Source: Salinicola corii | GTDB lineage: Bacteria; Pseudomonadota; Gammaproteobacteria; Pseudomonadales; Halomonadaceae | Length of the DNA: 64,000 nt | NCBI RefSeq assembly: GCF_008298015.1 | Contig: NZ_VTPX01000004.1 | Coordinates: 62,001 to 126,000 of the forward strand | Direction of reading: 5' to 3' | Notes under the pieces: model-generated | What the model saw: only the letters and a program-made list of their open reading frames with translations | What the model was told of the DNA's origin: nothing | Databases searched by the model: none | Position numbers and translations under genes: made by a program | Shown: piece by piece, positions 55,393 to 64,000 of the stretch | How positions within the stretch are numbered: position 1 is the stretch's first letter | How the letters are laid out: every line of letters begins with the position of its first letter

Positions 55393-56388
55393 CTATAGCC
55401 GATTGGGGCACTCGATGTTTTCGGCGAAGGCGATCAGATTGGCGCAGGTCACCTGGGCGATCTCCTGCAACGCTTCCACGGTGAAGAAGCCCTGGTGCCC
55501 CGTGATCAGCACGTTGGGGAAGCTCGCCAGGCGCGCGAACACGTCATCGTCGATGATCTCCGCCGAATGGTCGCGGAAGAACAGTTCGCTCTCCTGTTCG
55601 TAGACATCAATGGCCAGCGCGCCGAGCTGGCGCGACTTCAACGCGGCTACGACCGCCGGCGTGTCGATCAGCGCGCCGCGTGAGGTGTTGACCAGCATGG
55701 CCCCCGGCTTCATCGACGCCAGCGATTCGCTGTCGATCAGGTGGTGGGTCTGCTCGGTCAGCGGACAGTGCAGCGAGACGATATCGGCGCGGGCCAGCAG
55801 CGCCTCGAGCGGGACCATCTCCCCGTAGGCCTGAAACGCCTCGGCCGGATAGGGGTCGTAGCCGATCACCTCGCATCCCAGCCCCTTGAGAATTCTCGCC
55901 ATGCAAAGGCCGATGCGACCGGTGCCGATCACGCCAGCCGTCTTGCCATGCAGCGTGACCCCCAGCAAACCATCGAGAGCGAAGTTACCCTCGCGCACCC
56001 GGTTGAATGCGCGGTGCGTCTTGCGATTCAGCGTCATGATCATCGCCAGTGCGTGCTCGGCGACCGCTTCCGGCGAATAGGCCGGCACCCGAGCCACGAA
56101 CAGACCGAGCCGATACGCGGTTTCGAGATCGACGTTGTTGAAGCCGGCGCAGCGCAGCACGATCGCGCGAGTGCCTTGCGCCGCCAGCGCTTCGACCACT
56201 TTGGCATCGAGGCAGTCGTTGACGAACACGCACACCGCCTCGCTACCTTCGGCCAGCGCCACGGTGGCGGTGCTCAGACTGGCCTCCTGATACATCCACT
56301 CGAGGCCGGCGTCGGCGAACCGGGATTCGACGCATTCATCGAAAAAGCGACGATCGTAAGGTTGGGCACTGAAGACGGTAACTCGCAT
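55393..56388 (-). CDS. ldhA: D-lactate dehydrogenase, LdhA type
   Basis: The 331-residue protein is a D-2-hydroxyacid dehydrogenase with the LdhA wording: MRVTVFSAQPYDRRFFDE, LRCAGFNNVDLETA (substrate arginine region), VARVPAYSPEAVAEHALAMI, the Rossmann motif GTGRIGLCMARI, and HCPLTEQTHHLID; the catalytic histidine is in ITGHQGFFT. It reduces pyruvate to D-lactate with NADH. The start is the ATG at the domain boundary; the long open frame upstream is not part of the family. Confidence 0.93.
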   Translation of the reverse strand: MRVTVFSAQPYDRRFFDECVESRFADAGLEWMYQEASLSTATVALAEGSEAVCVFVNDCLDAKVVEALAAQGTRAIVLRCAGFNNVDLETAYRLGLFVARVPAYSPEAVAEHALAMIMTLNRKTHRAFNRVREGNFALDGLLGVTLHGKTAGVIGTGRIGLCMARILKGLGCEVIGYDPYPAEAFQAYGEMVPLEALLARADIVSLHCPLTEQTHHLIDSESLASMKPGAMLVNTSRGALIDTPAVVAALKSRQLGALAIDVYEQESELFFRDHSAEIIDDDVFARLASFPNVLITGHQGFFTVEALQEIAQVTCANLIAFAENIECPNRL

Positions 56389-56531
56389 GGCGAAAAACTC
56401 GCGGCAACGGGAGACATCTCCTAGGGTAGTGAACCCTGGCCCCACCGCCAGAGACCAATCGCCGCAGCACGGTGCCGAGACGTCTACCATCAACCGCGCC
56501 TGCCATCGACCCGAGCGGAGATCCCTCGAGC

Positions 56532-57443
56532 GTGCTCCCCATCGTCCATCATCACGGTTACAGCATCGACTGGCCCGAGCGCCATCCGTTCCCCATGGCG
56601 AAGTTCCGCGCACTGCGAGAGCGGCTGCGCCAGCTGGGTTTCGACCAGGACGACGAGATCCGCTGGATAACACCTCAGCCAGCCAGCAGCGAGGCCCTGC
56701 TGCGAACCCACACGCCAGAGTACCTGCAGCGCTTCTACCTGGGCGAGATCGCGGCCACGCGGCGTACGCCGAGCGGCTTCCCCTGGTCGCCGGCGCTGGT
56801 CGAACGCACCCTGCTGGAAGTCGGCGGGACACTCGCCGCGGTGGACAGCGCCATGCAGACCGGGCTGGCACTCAACAGCGCCGGCGGCACCCACCACGCC
56901 TACGCCGATCGTGCCAGCGGCTACTGCCTGCTCAACGATCTCGCGGTAGCCGCCCATTACCTGCTGGCCGAGTATCGTCTCGAGCGGATCCTGATCGTCG
57001 ACTGCGACGTGCATCAGGGAGATGGAACGGCCTGGATCTTCCGCAACGAGCCAAGGGTCTTCACGCTGTCGCTCCACGGCGAGGCCAACTTCCCGTTCGA
57101 GAAGCGCCGGGGCGATCGCGACGTGGCGCTACCCCGCGGCACCGGGGACGACGCCTATCTGGAGCGCCTCGAAACGGCGCTGGACTCGATCCTGGGCGAC
57201 TTCCAGCCGCAGTTCGTGCTGTTCGATGCCGGCGCCGACGTGCACGCCGACGACCGGCTGGGACATCTGTCGTTGAGCGACCACGGCCTCTATCGCCGCG
57301 ATTATCGGGTGCTGGCGAAGTGCCGAAGACTGGGCATTCCCGTCGCGGGCGTCATCGGCGGGGGCTATGACCGCGATCTCGAGGCACTGGCCGGGCGTCA
57401 CGCCCAGTTGTTTCTCGCCGCGCTGGCGTTGACCGCCGGGTGA
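56532..57443 (+). CDS. Histone deacetylase-like (class IV/ acetoin-use type) amidohydrolase
   Basis: The 303-residue protein is a bacterial member of the arginase/deacetylase family: HHGYSIDWPERHPFPMAKFR, NSAGGTHHAYADRASGYCLL with the HH dyad, IVDCDVHQGDGTA with metal ligands D and H, LFDAGADVHADDRLG and GGGYDRD. It should remove acyl groups from proteins or small molecules. The GTG at 56532 was chosen for the usual N-terminal length and a GGAG box. Its 3' end overlaps the convergent glycosyltransferase gene by 46 nt. Confidence 0.88.
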   Translation: MLPIVHHHGYSIDWPERHPFPMAKFRALRERLRQLGFDQDDEIRWITPQPASSEALLRTHTPEYLQRFYLGEIAATRRTPSGFPWSPALVERTLLEVGGTLAAVDSAMQTGLALNSAGGTHHAYADRASGYCLLNDLAVAAHYLLAEYRLERILIVDCDVHQGDGTAWIFRNEPRVFTLSLHGEANFPFEKRRGDRDVALPRGTGDDAYLERLETALDSILGDFQPQFVLFDAGADVHADDRLGHLSLSDHGLYRRDYRVLAKCRRLGIPVAGVIGGGYDRDLEALAGRHAQLFLAALALTAG

Positions 57444-58420
57444 GCGGGTAGCGGGTCGGACCGGGGCGACAGCTGCCCGGAAAGCGCGAAATACCGGTAC
57501 ATTACCAGCAGCGAGATCAGGTGCTCGAGGCGCGTATCGCGAAATCGATCCACATGGGCGTTGGCGTTGCGGATGATCGCTTCGGCTTCTTCCGGACGCG
57601 TCGAGTAGTAGTCCATCTTCTCCTCGAGATCGTGGCAATCCTCGGCCAGCGGCACATAGTGAACATAGGGCTCCAGCGCGCCTTCCATGAACCAGGTCTC
57701 GTAACGCGGAGGCGGCATCAGGCAGAGCGAGTTCGACGACAGGATCCACTTCAGATTGGTGGCAACGTCCTTGCCCTCGAGGCTCAGCACGAACTTGTAC
57801 TGCAGTTGCGCCTCGATCGACAGATAGGGTCGATAATCCGGCTGATGGCGCCGCTTGGCATGGCTCTGGCCGATATCCATCCGCGGGTGCCGGCAGAACC
57901 GGCGCAGCACCGCGGCCCGGTGCTCATGGAAGCACTTCCCCCGCCAGACGACGCCGGTCTTCTTGTCGGCGTACCGCAACCGATCGTTGGCGAAATGGAA
58001 GTGGCGCACGCTGTTGAGCTTCAACAGCAGGTTGTTGGCGTTGCCCGGCGGGGTCTCGCGACAGATCGGGCGGCTCTTGACGATCGTCGGCGTCTCGGCC
58101 ACCCAGGTCACATCGCCGAAGCGGTAGTTGAAACGCAGCTCGGGATCGAAATGACGAACTACCCGTCTGGCGTCCAGGTAATAGGCGCCGCGCTTCTCGT
58201 AGCGAAAATCGCCGATACGCACCGCCCCGTCGCCAGGGTCGAAAGGGCTCGCCAGACGATTGTAGTAATCGACTCGCTTCATGGCGGCACGCATCTCCTC
58301 GTCGGAGAGCGTCGCCATCAATCGACGCAGACGCTGGCGATAGAGACTGTCGGGAACGAGCAGGCTGGCGATACCGCCAGTATAAAATCGCAACTTGCGA
58401 CTCTTGAATCGAAAGTCCAT
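57398..58420 (-). CDS. Glycosyltransferase family 90-like protein
   Basis: The 340-residue protein has the GT90/CAP10-like features: RVDYYNRLASPFDPGDGAVR, KSRPICRETPPGNANNLLLK, a KYKFVLSLEGKD-type strand and SNSLCLMPPPRYETWF, with a helical C-terminus. GT90 enzymes add sugars to LPS, capsule or proteins; next to waaA a core-LPS role is likely. The start at 58420 is tentative; an ATG 18 codons earlier is possible. The extreme C-terminus overlaps the deacetylase gene. Confidence 0.78.
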   Translation of the reverse strand: MDFRFKSRKLRFYTGGIASLLVPDSLYRQRLRRLMATLSDEEMRAAMKRVDYYNRLASPFDPGDGAVRIGDFRYEKRGAYYLDARRVVRHFDPELRFNYRFGDVTWVAETPTIVKSRPICRETPPGNANNLLLKLNSVRHFHFANDRLRYADKKTGVVWRGKCFHEHRAAVLRRFCRHPRMDIGQSHAKRRHQPDYRPYLSIEAQLQYKFVLSLEGKDVATNLKWILSSNSLCLMPPPRYETWFMEGALEPYVHYVPLAEDCHDLEEKMDYYSTRPEEAEAIIRNANAHVDRFRDTRLEHLISLLVMYRYFALSGQLSPRSDPLPAHPAVNASAARNNWA

Positions 58421-58525
58421 ACGGGAATATCCAGCAGCCAAAAGGTTCGCGCCATCGAAGAGTGTCGCAGTCATTTCTGACACGTTTCTGACAGACCGAA
58501 CTTTCAATCATTCCCGTCGATGACG

Positions 58526-59812
58526 TTACGAATCGTTCAGCAGCGCAGCGATTCTCTTGCGGGTCGCCGCCAGCGCCCCCCGATTGGCCTCGACCACGGC
58601 CCGCCCGGCCGCGCCAAGCCGGTGACGGCGATCGTCGTCCTCGAACAGCGATATCAGCGTGGCGCCGAGCTCATCGGCATCGGCGACCTCGAGCCTGGCC
58701 TCGCCGGCCGCCAGCGTATCGGCGATCTCACGCAAGTTGTCGAGATGGGGGCCGCTCACCACCGCCACGCCCAGCGCCGCCGGCTCGAGCAGATTGTGGC
58801 CGCCGACCGGCTCGAGCGAGCCACCGACGAAGGCGACGTCGGCGCAGCCGTAGAGCCGCATCAGATCGCCCATGGTATCGACCAGCAGTACCGTGGTTTC
58901 CGCGTTGACCGGCATTCGCGCGCTCAATCGCACGACCTGCTCCCCCCGCTCGCGGCAGATCGCGTCGACGGCATCGAAGCGCTGGGGATGGCGCGGCACC
59001 AGAACCAGCAGCGCCTCGGGATAACGGCGTTTGAGCGCGGCATGGGCGACCAGCGCCTGCTCGTCTTCCCCTGGATGGGTGGAGCCCGCGATCCAGACCG
59101 GTCGCGCTCCCCAGCTCGCCCGCAATTGCTGGCTGGCGTGGCGCGTGGCGTCGTCCACGTCGAGATCGAACTTCAATGCCCCGGTCACCGTCACCCGCGT
59201 CGCCGGTGCGCCCAGCGAGACGAATCGCTCGGCGTCCAGTGGCGACTTGGCACCGATCCAGGCCACCGTCTCGAGCATGCCCCGGCTCAGGGCCCCGAAG
59301 CGCTGGTAGAGCCGGAAGGCACCGGCACTCAAGCGGCCATTGGCGATCACCACCGGCACGCCCCGGCGTCGACACGCCGCCAGCAGGTTGGGCCAGAGCT
59401 CGGTTTCGGCGATGACCGCCAGGCGGGGGTTCAGTCGGGCGATGAAACGTCGCGCGCTGATCGGGAAATCCAGCGGCAGGAAATGGTGGGAGACCCGTTC
59501 GCCGAACATCTGGCGAACGCGCTCGGCGCCGGTGGCGGTCATGGTGGTGACGACCAGGTCGTGATCCGGGTGATCATCCAGCAGCGAGCGGATGAGGGGC
59601 GCCGCCGTGACGACTTCGCCCACCGATGCCGCGTGCAGCCACAACCGTGGGCGATCACCCTCCACGGCAATGAAGCCAAGCCGCTCGCGACGGGGGTGAG
59701 TGGGCAACCACTCACGCCACACCCGCCACCAGATCAGCGGCGACAACAGACAGACGGCCAGCGAGTAGAGCCAGCGCGCGAGTCGCGACGAGAGGCCGTG
59801 TCGAGCGCGCAC
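58526..59812 (-). CDS. waaA: Kdo transferase WaaA
   Basis: The 428-residue protein has an N-terminal membrane anchor (about 13-30) and two Rossmann-like lobes of family GT30: WLHAASVGEVVTAAPLIRSL, ETELWPNLLAACRRRGVPVV, GALKFD, IAGSTHPGEDE and GGSLEPVGGHNLLEPAALG. WaaA transfers Kdo from CMP-Kdo to lipid A precursor. The GTG start is 6 nt after the hldE stop, so the two are coupled. Confidence 0.94.
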   Translation of the reverse strand: MRARHGLSSRLARWLYSLAVCLLSPLIWWRVWREWLPTHPRRERLGFIAVEGDRPRLWLHAASVGEVVTAAPLIRSLLDDHPDHDLVVTTMTATGAERVRQMFGERVSHHFLPLDFPISARRFIARLNPRLAVIAETELWPNLLAACRRRGVPVVIANGRLSAGAFRLYQRFGALSRGMLETVAWIGAKSPLDAERFVSLGAPATRVTVTGALKFDLDVDDATRHASQQLRASWGARPVWIAGSTHPGEDEQALVAHAALKRRYPEALLVLVPRHPQRFDAVDAICRERGEQVVRLSARMPVNAETTVLLVDTMGDLMRLYGCADVAFVGGSLEPVGGHNLLEPAALGVAVVSGPHLDNLREIADTLAAGEARLEVADADELGATLISLFEDDDRRHRLGAAGRAVVEANRGALAATRKRIAALLNDS

Positions 59813-59818
59813 CGCGAC

Positions 59819-61249
59819 TCAGCGCTCGCGGTCGAGAATGGTATCGATCATGGTGGTGGTCGAGACGCCATCCTCGAAGCCCAGCACCAGGACTTCGCCG
59901 CCATTGGCGATGACCGCCTCGCCACCGGCGATATCCTCCGGCCGGTAGTCGCCGCCCTTGACCAGCCGATCCGGCAGGATCGCCTCGATCAGCCGCGCCG
60001 GCGTGTCTTCGCCGAAGGGGACGACCCAGTCCACCGCGGCCAGCCCCGCCAGCACCTGGGCCCGGCGCGCTAGCGTGTTGATGGGCCGCTTGGGCCCCTT
60101 GAGTCGCGCCACCGAGGCGTCGTCGTTGACCGCCACGATCAGGCGGTCACCGAGGCGCTTGGCCTGCTCCAGATACGCCACGTGGCCGGCATGCAGGATG
60201 TCGAAGCAGCCGTTGGTCATCACCACGCGCTCGCCGCGTGCCTGGGCGGCACGCACAGCGCCGACGAGGGAATCTTCCCCGATGAGGCCATATTCGGCCA
60301 GGCTGTCGCCGTGCAGTGCCGTGTACAGCTCCGCCACCGACAGCACCGCGGTGCCGGGTTTCGCCACCACCAGCCCGGCGGCGAGATTGGCCAGCATCAC
60401 CGCCTCGCCGAAGCCGTGGCCAGCGGCCAGCGCCAGCCCCAGCACCCCGATCACGGTGTCGCCGGCACCGGTCACGTCGAAGACCTCTCGCGCGTGGGTC
60501 GGCAGATGCAGCGGGGCGTGACCTTCACGAATCAGGGTCATGCCACGTTCACTGCGGGTGACCAGCAGCGCTTCCAGCGCCAGCGCCGCTCGCAGCGTCT
60601 CGCCCTTTTCCGCCAGCTCGACATCATCGGCACAGGGACCAACGATCGCTTCGAATTCGGTCAGATTGGGCGTGATCACGCTGGCACCGCGATAGCGGCT
60701 GAAATCGCTGCCCTTGGGATCGACCAGCACCCGCTTTCCGGCCGCTCGGGCCGCGGCGATCAATGTCTCGACCCGGTTCAGGCTGCCCTTGCCGTAGTCG
60801 GAGAGAATCACCACTTCCGCATCACCCAGTGCCGCCTCGACCTTGGCGACCAGCGGCGCGGTGTCGACGTTCCACAACGGCGACTCGAAGTCGAGGCGGA
60901 TCAACTGCTGGTTGCGACTCATGACGCGCAGCTTGGTAATCGTCGGCACTTCCAGACTGCGCTGAAAGTGAGCACTCACATTCGCGGCTTCCAGCGCACG
61001 TTCCAAATGGTCGGCGTTGTTGTCGCTCCCCACGACGCCAGCCAGACTGGCGTGCCCTCCCAGCGAGGCGATGTTGAGCGCTACGTTGGCCGCCCCACCG
61101 GGGCGGTCGTCGGCGTCCTCGACCTTGACCACCGGCACCGGTGCCTCGGGGGAAATCCGCGACGTCGCGCCATGCCAATATCGATCGAGCATGACATCAC
61201 CCACCACCAGCAGGCGGGCATGCTCCAACTGCGACAGGTCAATCTTCAT
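59819..61249 (-). CDS. hldE: Bifunctional heptose 7-phosphate kinase/1-phosphate adenylyltransferase
   Basis: The 476-residue protein is a fusion of two enzymes. Residues about 1-320 are a PfkB-like kinase ([48 protein letters not shown]) and about 340-476 are a cytidylyl-type adenylyltransferase ([36 protein letters not shown]). HldE makes ADP-heptose precursor for LPS core. It overlaps the GT9 gene by 11 nt and is followed by waaA. Confidence 0.95.
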   Translation of the reverse strand: MKIDLSQLEHARLLVVGDVMLDRYWHGATSRISPEAPVPVVKVEDADDRPGGAANVALNIASLGGHASLAGVVGSDNNADHLERALEAANVSAHFQRSLEVPTITKLRVMSRNQQLIRLDFESPLWNVDTAPLVAKVEAALGDAEVVILSDYGKGSLNRVETLIAAARAAGKRVLVDPKGSDFSRYRGASVITPNLTEFEAIVGPCADDVELAEKGETLRAALALEALLVTRSERGMTLIREGHAPLHLPTHAREVFDVTGAGDTVIGVLGLALAAGHGFGEAVMLANLAAGLVVAKPGTAVLSVAELYTALHGDSLAEYGLIGEDSLVGAVRAAQARGERVVMTNGCFDILHAGHVAYLEQAKRLGDRLIVAVNDDASVARLKGPKRPINTLARRAQVLAGLAAVDWVVPFGEDTPARLIEAILPDRLVKGGDYRPEDIAGGEAVIANGGEVLVLGFEDGVSTTTMIDTILDRER

Positions 61250-62342
61250 GCGGCGGCTCCGTTACGTCGTCGGCAATATCGCGTGTCGCGGCCATCAGCC
61301 CGTCCAGATGCTCGACCACGTCGTCCAGCGTGATCAGTGCCATGGCATCGGCGTGACGCACTCGCGTGCCCCAGTTGACGGTCTCGGCGGATTTCTTCAA
61401 ATAGCGACGCACGGCGTCAGGGTAGCGATTGACCACATGACTGCGCCAGCAGTACGGGGCCGCGCGATCCGGATTGGTGGTGGCGTAGAGCCCCAGCGTC
61501 GGCGTACCCAGCGCGTTGGCCATGTGGACCGGGCCGGAATCGGGTGCGATCACGACGCGCGCCCGATCCAGCAGAGCCAGCAGGCCCTTGAGCGACGTTC
61601 GGCCGATGGCATCGGTGATCTCGACATTGGGCACCAACCGGCGGATCTGCTCGCCCATGTCGCGTTCCTGGGGGCTACCGCCGCCACTCATGACGGTCCT
61701 CAACCCGAAGCGCTGCCAAACGTGCTCGATCACAGCGGCATAGCCCTCGGCCGACCAGTTGCGAAAATTGCGCAAGCGCGGGTTGGCGCAAGGACTGATC
61801 ACCAGATAAGGCCGATCGCCGGTCAACTGGCGTGCTTCCTGGTAAGCAGCTTCGGGGACCGGCAGCGACCAGTCGAGCCGGGTGTCCTCGACGCCCAGCA
61901 GGCGGGCGAAATCCATGAAGGATTCGAGCACGTGCGCCCGTGGGTGAGGGGCCAGCTGGCGATGGGTGAACCAGTGCTGCCAATCCTTGGCCCGGGCCTT
62001 GTCGTAGCCCACCCGCACGTCGCATTTCAGCCCCAACGACAGTACGCTAGCGCGCAGTGCCTGTTGCATGTGCAGCAGAACGTCAAAGCGGATGTCCTCG
62101 AACTGACGCCAAATCGCACGCATGCCCTGGAAACCGGTGGACTTGTCGTAGACCACCAGATCGACGCCATCGAGGCCGTCCAGCAGGCCATATTCGGCCT
62201 TGCCGACGATCCAGGTGATTCGTGCCTCGGGCCATTGGCGCTGCAGCGCGCGCACCGTGGGCACCAGATTGCAGACGTCGCCCAGCGCGGAGAGGCGCAG
62301 GATGCCGATATGTCGCGGGCGCTCTGGCAGAGATTGCTTCAT
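61239..62342 (-). CDS. GT9-family heptosyltransferase
   Basis: The 367-residue protein has the GT9 pattern: [20 protein letters not shown] (about 13-32), [43 protein letters not shown] and [20 protein letters not shown]. The family includes WaaC and WaaF, which add heptose to the LPS core; CSPCA-type text does not tell which. Start choices are 62342 and 62378. The 3' end overlaps hldE by 11 nt, so the genes form one LPS unit. Confidence 0.88.
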   Translation of the reverse strand: MKQSLPERPRHIGILRLSALGDVCNLVPTVRALQRQWPEARITWIVGKAEYGLLDGLDGVDLVVYDKSTGFQGMRAIWRQFEDIRFDVLLHMQQALRASVLSLGLKCDVRVGYDKARAKDWQHWFTHRQLAPHPRAHVLESFMDFARLLGVEDTRLDWSLPVPEAAYQEARQLTGDRPYLVISPCANPRLRNFRNWSAEGYAAVIEHVWQRFGLRTVMSGGGSPQERDMGEQIRRLVPNVEITDAIGRTSLKGLLALLDRARVVIAPDSGPVHMANALGTPTLGLYATTNPDRAAPYCWRSHVVNRYPDAVRRYLKKSAETVNWGTRVRHADAMALITLDDVVEHLDGLMAATRDIADDVTEPPHED

Positions 62343-62467
62343 GGGCTTGAATGAATTCCCATTGAGTAAAACGTCCATTCTAACGGAAGTTGGCTGGGCA
62401 TGACTCGCAACCCGGCCAACGCGCGTCAATCGTGGCGCTTCGACCGAACCTTCAAGATAAGACATTC

Positions 62468-63676
62468 ATGATCGAAGAATCTGCTCGCGGCGCCACCAGC
62501 CGTATCGGCCACCTGGTCAGCCTCAGGAACCTGGGCGGTGTGGAACGCTACTTCACCCGCTTCTATACCCGACATACCCCACAGCACGACCACCATGTGC
62601 TGTTGCAGACCGACGAAGTTCATTCATTGCTCGAGCCAGCTTACGCTCCCCACCGGGCGGCGCGGATGCACAGTATCAAGGGTGGCCGCTGGCGGATTCC
62701 CAAGTTCCTCCCGAGCATGCGCCAGCGTTATCAGTTCGCCATGATGCAGCGCCTAAAACTCGATGCCGTGGTGGTCTGGAACAAGATCGTCAATCATCCA
62801 CTGGCGTTCGACGACAACATCCCGCTGATCCACTTCGAACGCGGGAGTGCTTGGCTGGCGGCGGATGCGCCTGGCTTGAGACGTTATCTGTCGCGTCTGG
62901 ACGGCGTGCTCTGCAACTCCTACGCCGGCCTGCGGATTCTCCAGCTCAAGTGGCAGTTGGATCCCGACATCCCCTATCGCGTGCTGCAGAACGCCATCCG
63001 CCTCCCGGAGCAGGCCGCCAGCCACCCCGGCGACCGTTTCAGGCTCGGTTTCGCGGGCCGTATGACGGGCTTGAAGGCGCCGATGGTCGCCTTGGAAACC
63101 TTTGCCGAACTCAAGCAGCGCTGCCCCGAAGCGGAACTGTGGATCGCGGGAAGCGGGCCGCTGGAGCCGGTATTGAAACAGTGGACGGCACGTTGGAGCT
63201 TGAACGACAGCGTTCACTTCAAGGGCCTGGTCGACGACATGTCGGGCTTCTACGCCTCGCTGGACGCCTTCATCTGCCCCTCCTGGCGCGAACCCTTCGG
63301 CAACGTGGTCCAGGAAGCCCTGGCTCATGGCCTGCCCACGCTGGTCGGCAATGCCGATGGCCTGCCGGAGCTCGTGCGTCACGGCGTCAATGGCGCCGTC
63401 TTGAACCCCGGCCGTTCGCGTCAGAGCTTGGCACGCTACGATCCTCGCTGCGCTCAGGGCCCCAACGAGGTCTACGATCCGACCACCGACAGCCTCGTCG
63501 AGGCCGGCGTGCTCGAGCCGACGGAAGCCGCCACGGTCCTCGAGGGCTGGGCCCGGGATCCAGCGCTGCGGCGAGGCATGGCGCAGGCCGCCCGCGAGCA
63601 GGTCGCGCGCGAGTTCGATCTCGACCGCTACGGGGAGACGCTGGTGGATTTCGTCGACAGCGTGATCCGTTCCTAG
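62468..63676 (+). CDS. GT4-family glycosyltransferase
   Basis: The 402-residue protein is a GT-B glycosyltransferase: HLVSLRNLGGVERYFTRFYT (substrate lobe), a QNAIRLPEQ hinge, FRLGFAGRMTGLKAPMVALE, LWIAGSGPLEPVL and SWREPFGNVVQEALAHGLPT, with the EX7E-type motif in EPFGNVVQE. It probably adds a sugar in LPS core or O-antigen assembly. The ATG at 62468 was preferred because the domain starts soon after; the ribosome-binding site is weak. It is divergent from the GT9 gene. Confidence 0.85.
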   Translation: MIEESARGATSRIGHLVSLRNLGGVERYFTRFYTRHTPQHDHHVLLQTDEVHSLLEPAYAPHRAARMHSIKGGRWRIPKFLPSMRQRYQFAMMQRLKLDAVVVWNKIVNHPLAFDDNIPLIHFERGSAWLAADAPGLRRYLSRLDGVLCNSYAGLRILQLKWQLDPDIPYRVLQNAIRLPEQAASHPGDRFRLGFAGRMTGLKAPMVALETFAELKQRCPEAELWIAGSGPLEPVLKQWTARWSLNDSVHFKGLVDDMSGFYASLDAFICPSWREPFGNVVQEALAHGLPTLVGNADGLPELVRHGVNGAVLNPGRSRQSLARYDPRCAQGPNEVYDPTTDSLVEAGVLEPTEAATVLEGWARDPALRRGMAQAAREQVAREFDLDRYGETLVDFVDSVIRS

Positions 63677-63679
63677 GGT

Positions 63680-64000
63680 TCACAGTGAGGCGAAGGAGTC
63701 CCGCAGCTTCTCGGTCTGGCGACGGTAGGAGTAATCGCCCACCAACTCGGCAAGCTCGGCGCCCAGGGATTCGAGGTCCGATGCCGTCACCAGGACCTCG
63801 AGACGCTCGACCCAGCCCTGGATGTCGCGGCTATCCAGCATCAGCTCGGCATGGTCGGCCTCGAGCAGTTCGGCGGCACCGGTGGTGGACGAGAGCAACA
63901 CCGGCGTGCCGCATGCCATGGCCTCGAGCGACACGCGTCCGAACTCCTCGATGTGCGCCGGCAGCACGAACAGATCGAGCGCACCGTAGAGCGTCTCGAC
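63680..64000 (-). CDS. GT4-family glycosyltransferase, C-terminal part
   Basis: The frame runs out of the window, so only the last 106 codons are present. They encode the C-terminal lobe of a GT4 transferase: LYGALDLFVLPAHIEEFG, then RVSLEAMACGTPVLLSS and a helical tail. The gene converges on the previous one with 3 nt between the stops. An LPS role follows from the neighbours. Confidence 0.85.
   Translation of the reverse strand, partial: VETLYGALDLFVLPAHIEEFGRVSLEAMACGTPVLLSSTTGAAELLEADHAELMLDSRDIQGWVERLEVLVTASDLESLGAELAELVGDYSYRRQTEKLRDSFASL

Noticed and set aside
58520-60073. A 517-codon open frame opposite waaA and hldE
   Set aside because: It spans two well-identified genes on the other strand and has no recognisable protein pattern.

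Overview
The window reads as chromosomal DNA of a GC-rich gammaproteobacterium. The best fit is the Halomonadaceae (Halomonas, Salinicola or a relative). Reasons: a Crc-type protein next to pyrE, the ygfB-pepP-ubiH-ubiI block divergent from zapA, 6S RNA and the 5-formyl-THF cyclo-ligase gene, heptose LPS genes (waaA, hldE, a GT9 transferase), and abundant carboxylate and sugar-acid uptake genes. The genus is an inference from gene content and protein character, not from a search.

Layout. 1-1982: end of a maltoporin gene and malM. 2076-10495: a divergent sugar-acid locus. Leftward are denD, a GntP permease and an enolase-superfamily dehydratase. Rightward are a FadR-type regulator and ltnD-otnK-otnC-otnI. 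This fits conversion of D-erythronate and L-threonate to dihydroxyacetone phosphate. 10506-15306: an S1-domain protein, two tandem paralogous small secreted proteins with duplicated promoters, a frameshifted diguanylate cyclase relic, an orphan phage-like Cro/CI switch that appears to control an unknown gene, and a palindromic repeat. 15307-19177: exporter, SDR, LtrA and LysR. 19178-25532 is the accessory part: a broken acetyltransferase, an A+T-rich unknown 456-aa protein, an HxlR/reductase pair between two direct repeats, a racemase-like protein without its catalytic cysteines, a structured intergenic element, and fosA. 25742-30659: tRNA-Arg, cytochrome c, thiM, cysE, rep and a GNAT enzyme. 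30800-35956: uxuA, a TRAP transporter and an IclR regulator. 35957-56388 is mostly housekeeping: trmL, pyrE/crc, rsmE, secB, gpmI, envC, ctpA, ubiquinone hydroxylases, pepP, zapA, 6S RNA, ilvA, rpiA and a D-lactate dehydrogenase. 56532-64000: a deacetylase-like protein and LPS core genes.

How the genes work together. Two carbon-acid modules have their own importers and divergent regulators: GntP with FadR for C4 sugar acids, and TRAP with IclR for mannonate or hexuronate. Each has a visible inverted-repeat operator. Two families of large palindromic intergenic elements and one direct-repeat pair mark genome plasticity. The leading candidates for something new are the unknown A+T-rich gene at 19934-21304, the phage-like switch with its target gene at 13578-15016, and the duplicated secreted-protein cassette at 11393-12485. 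No CRISPR array, integrase or intact insertion sequence was found.
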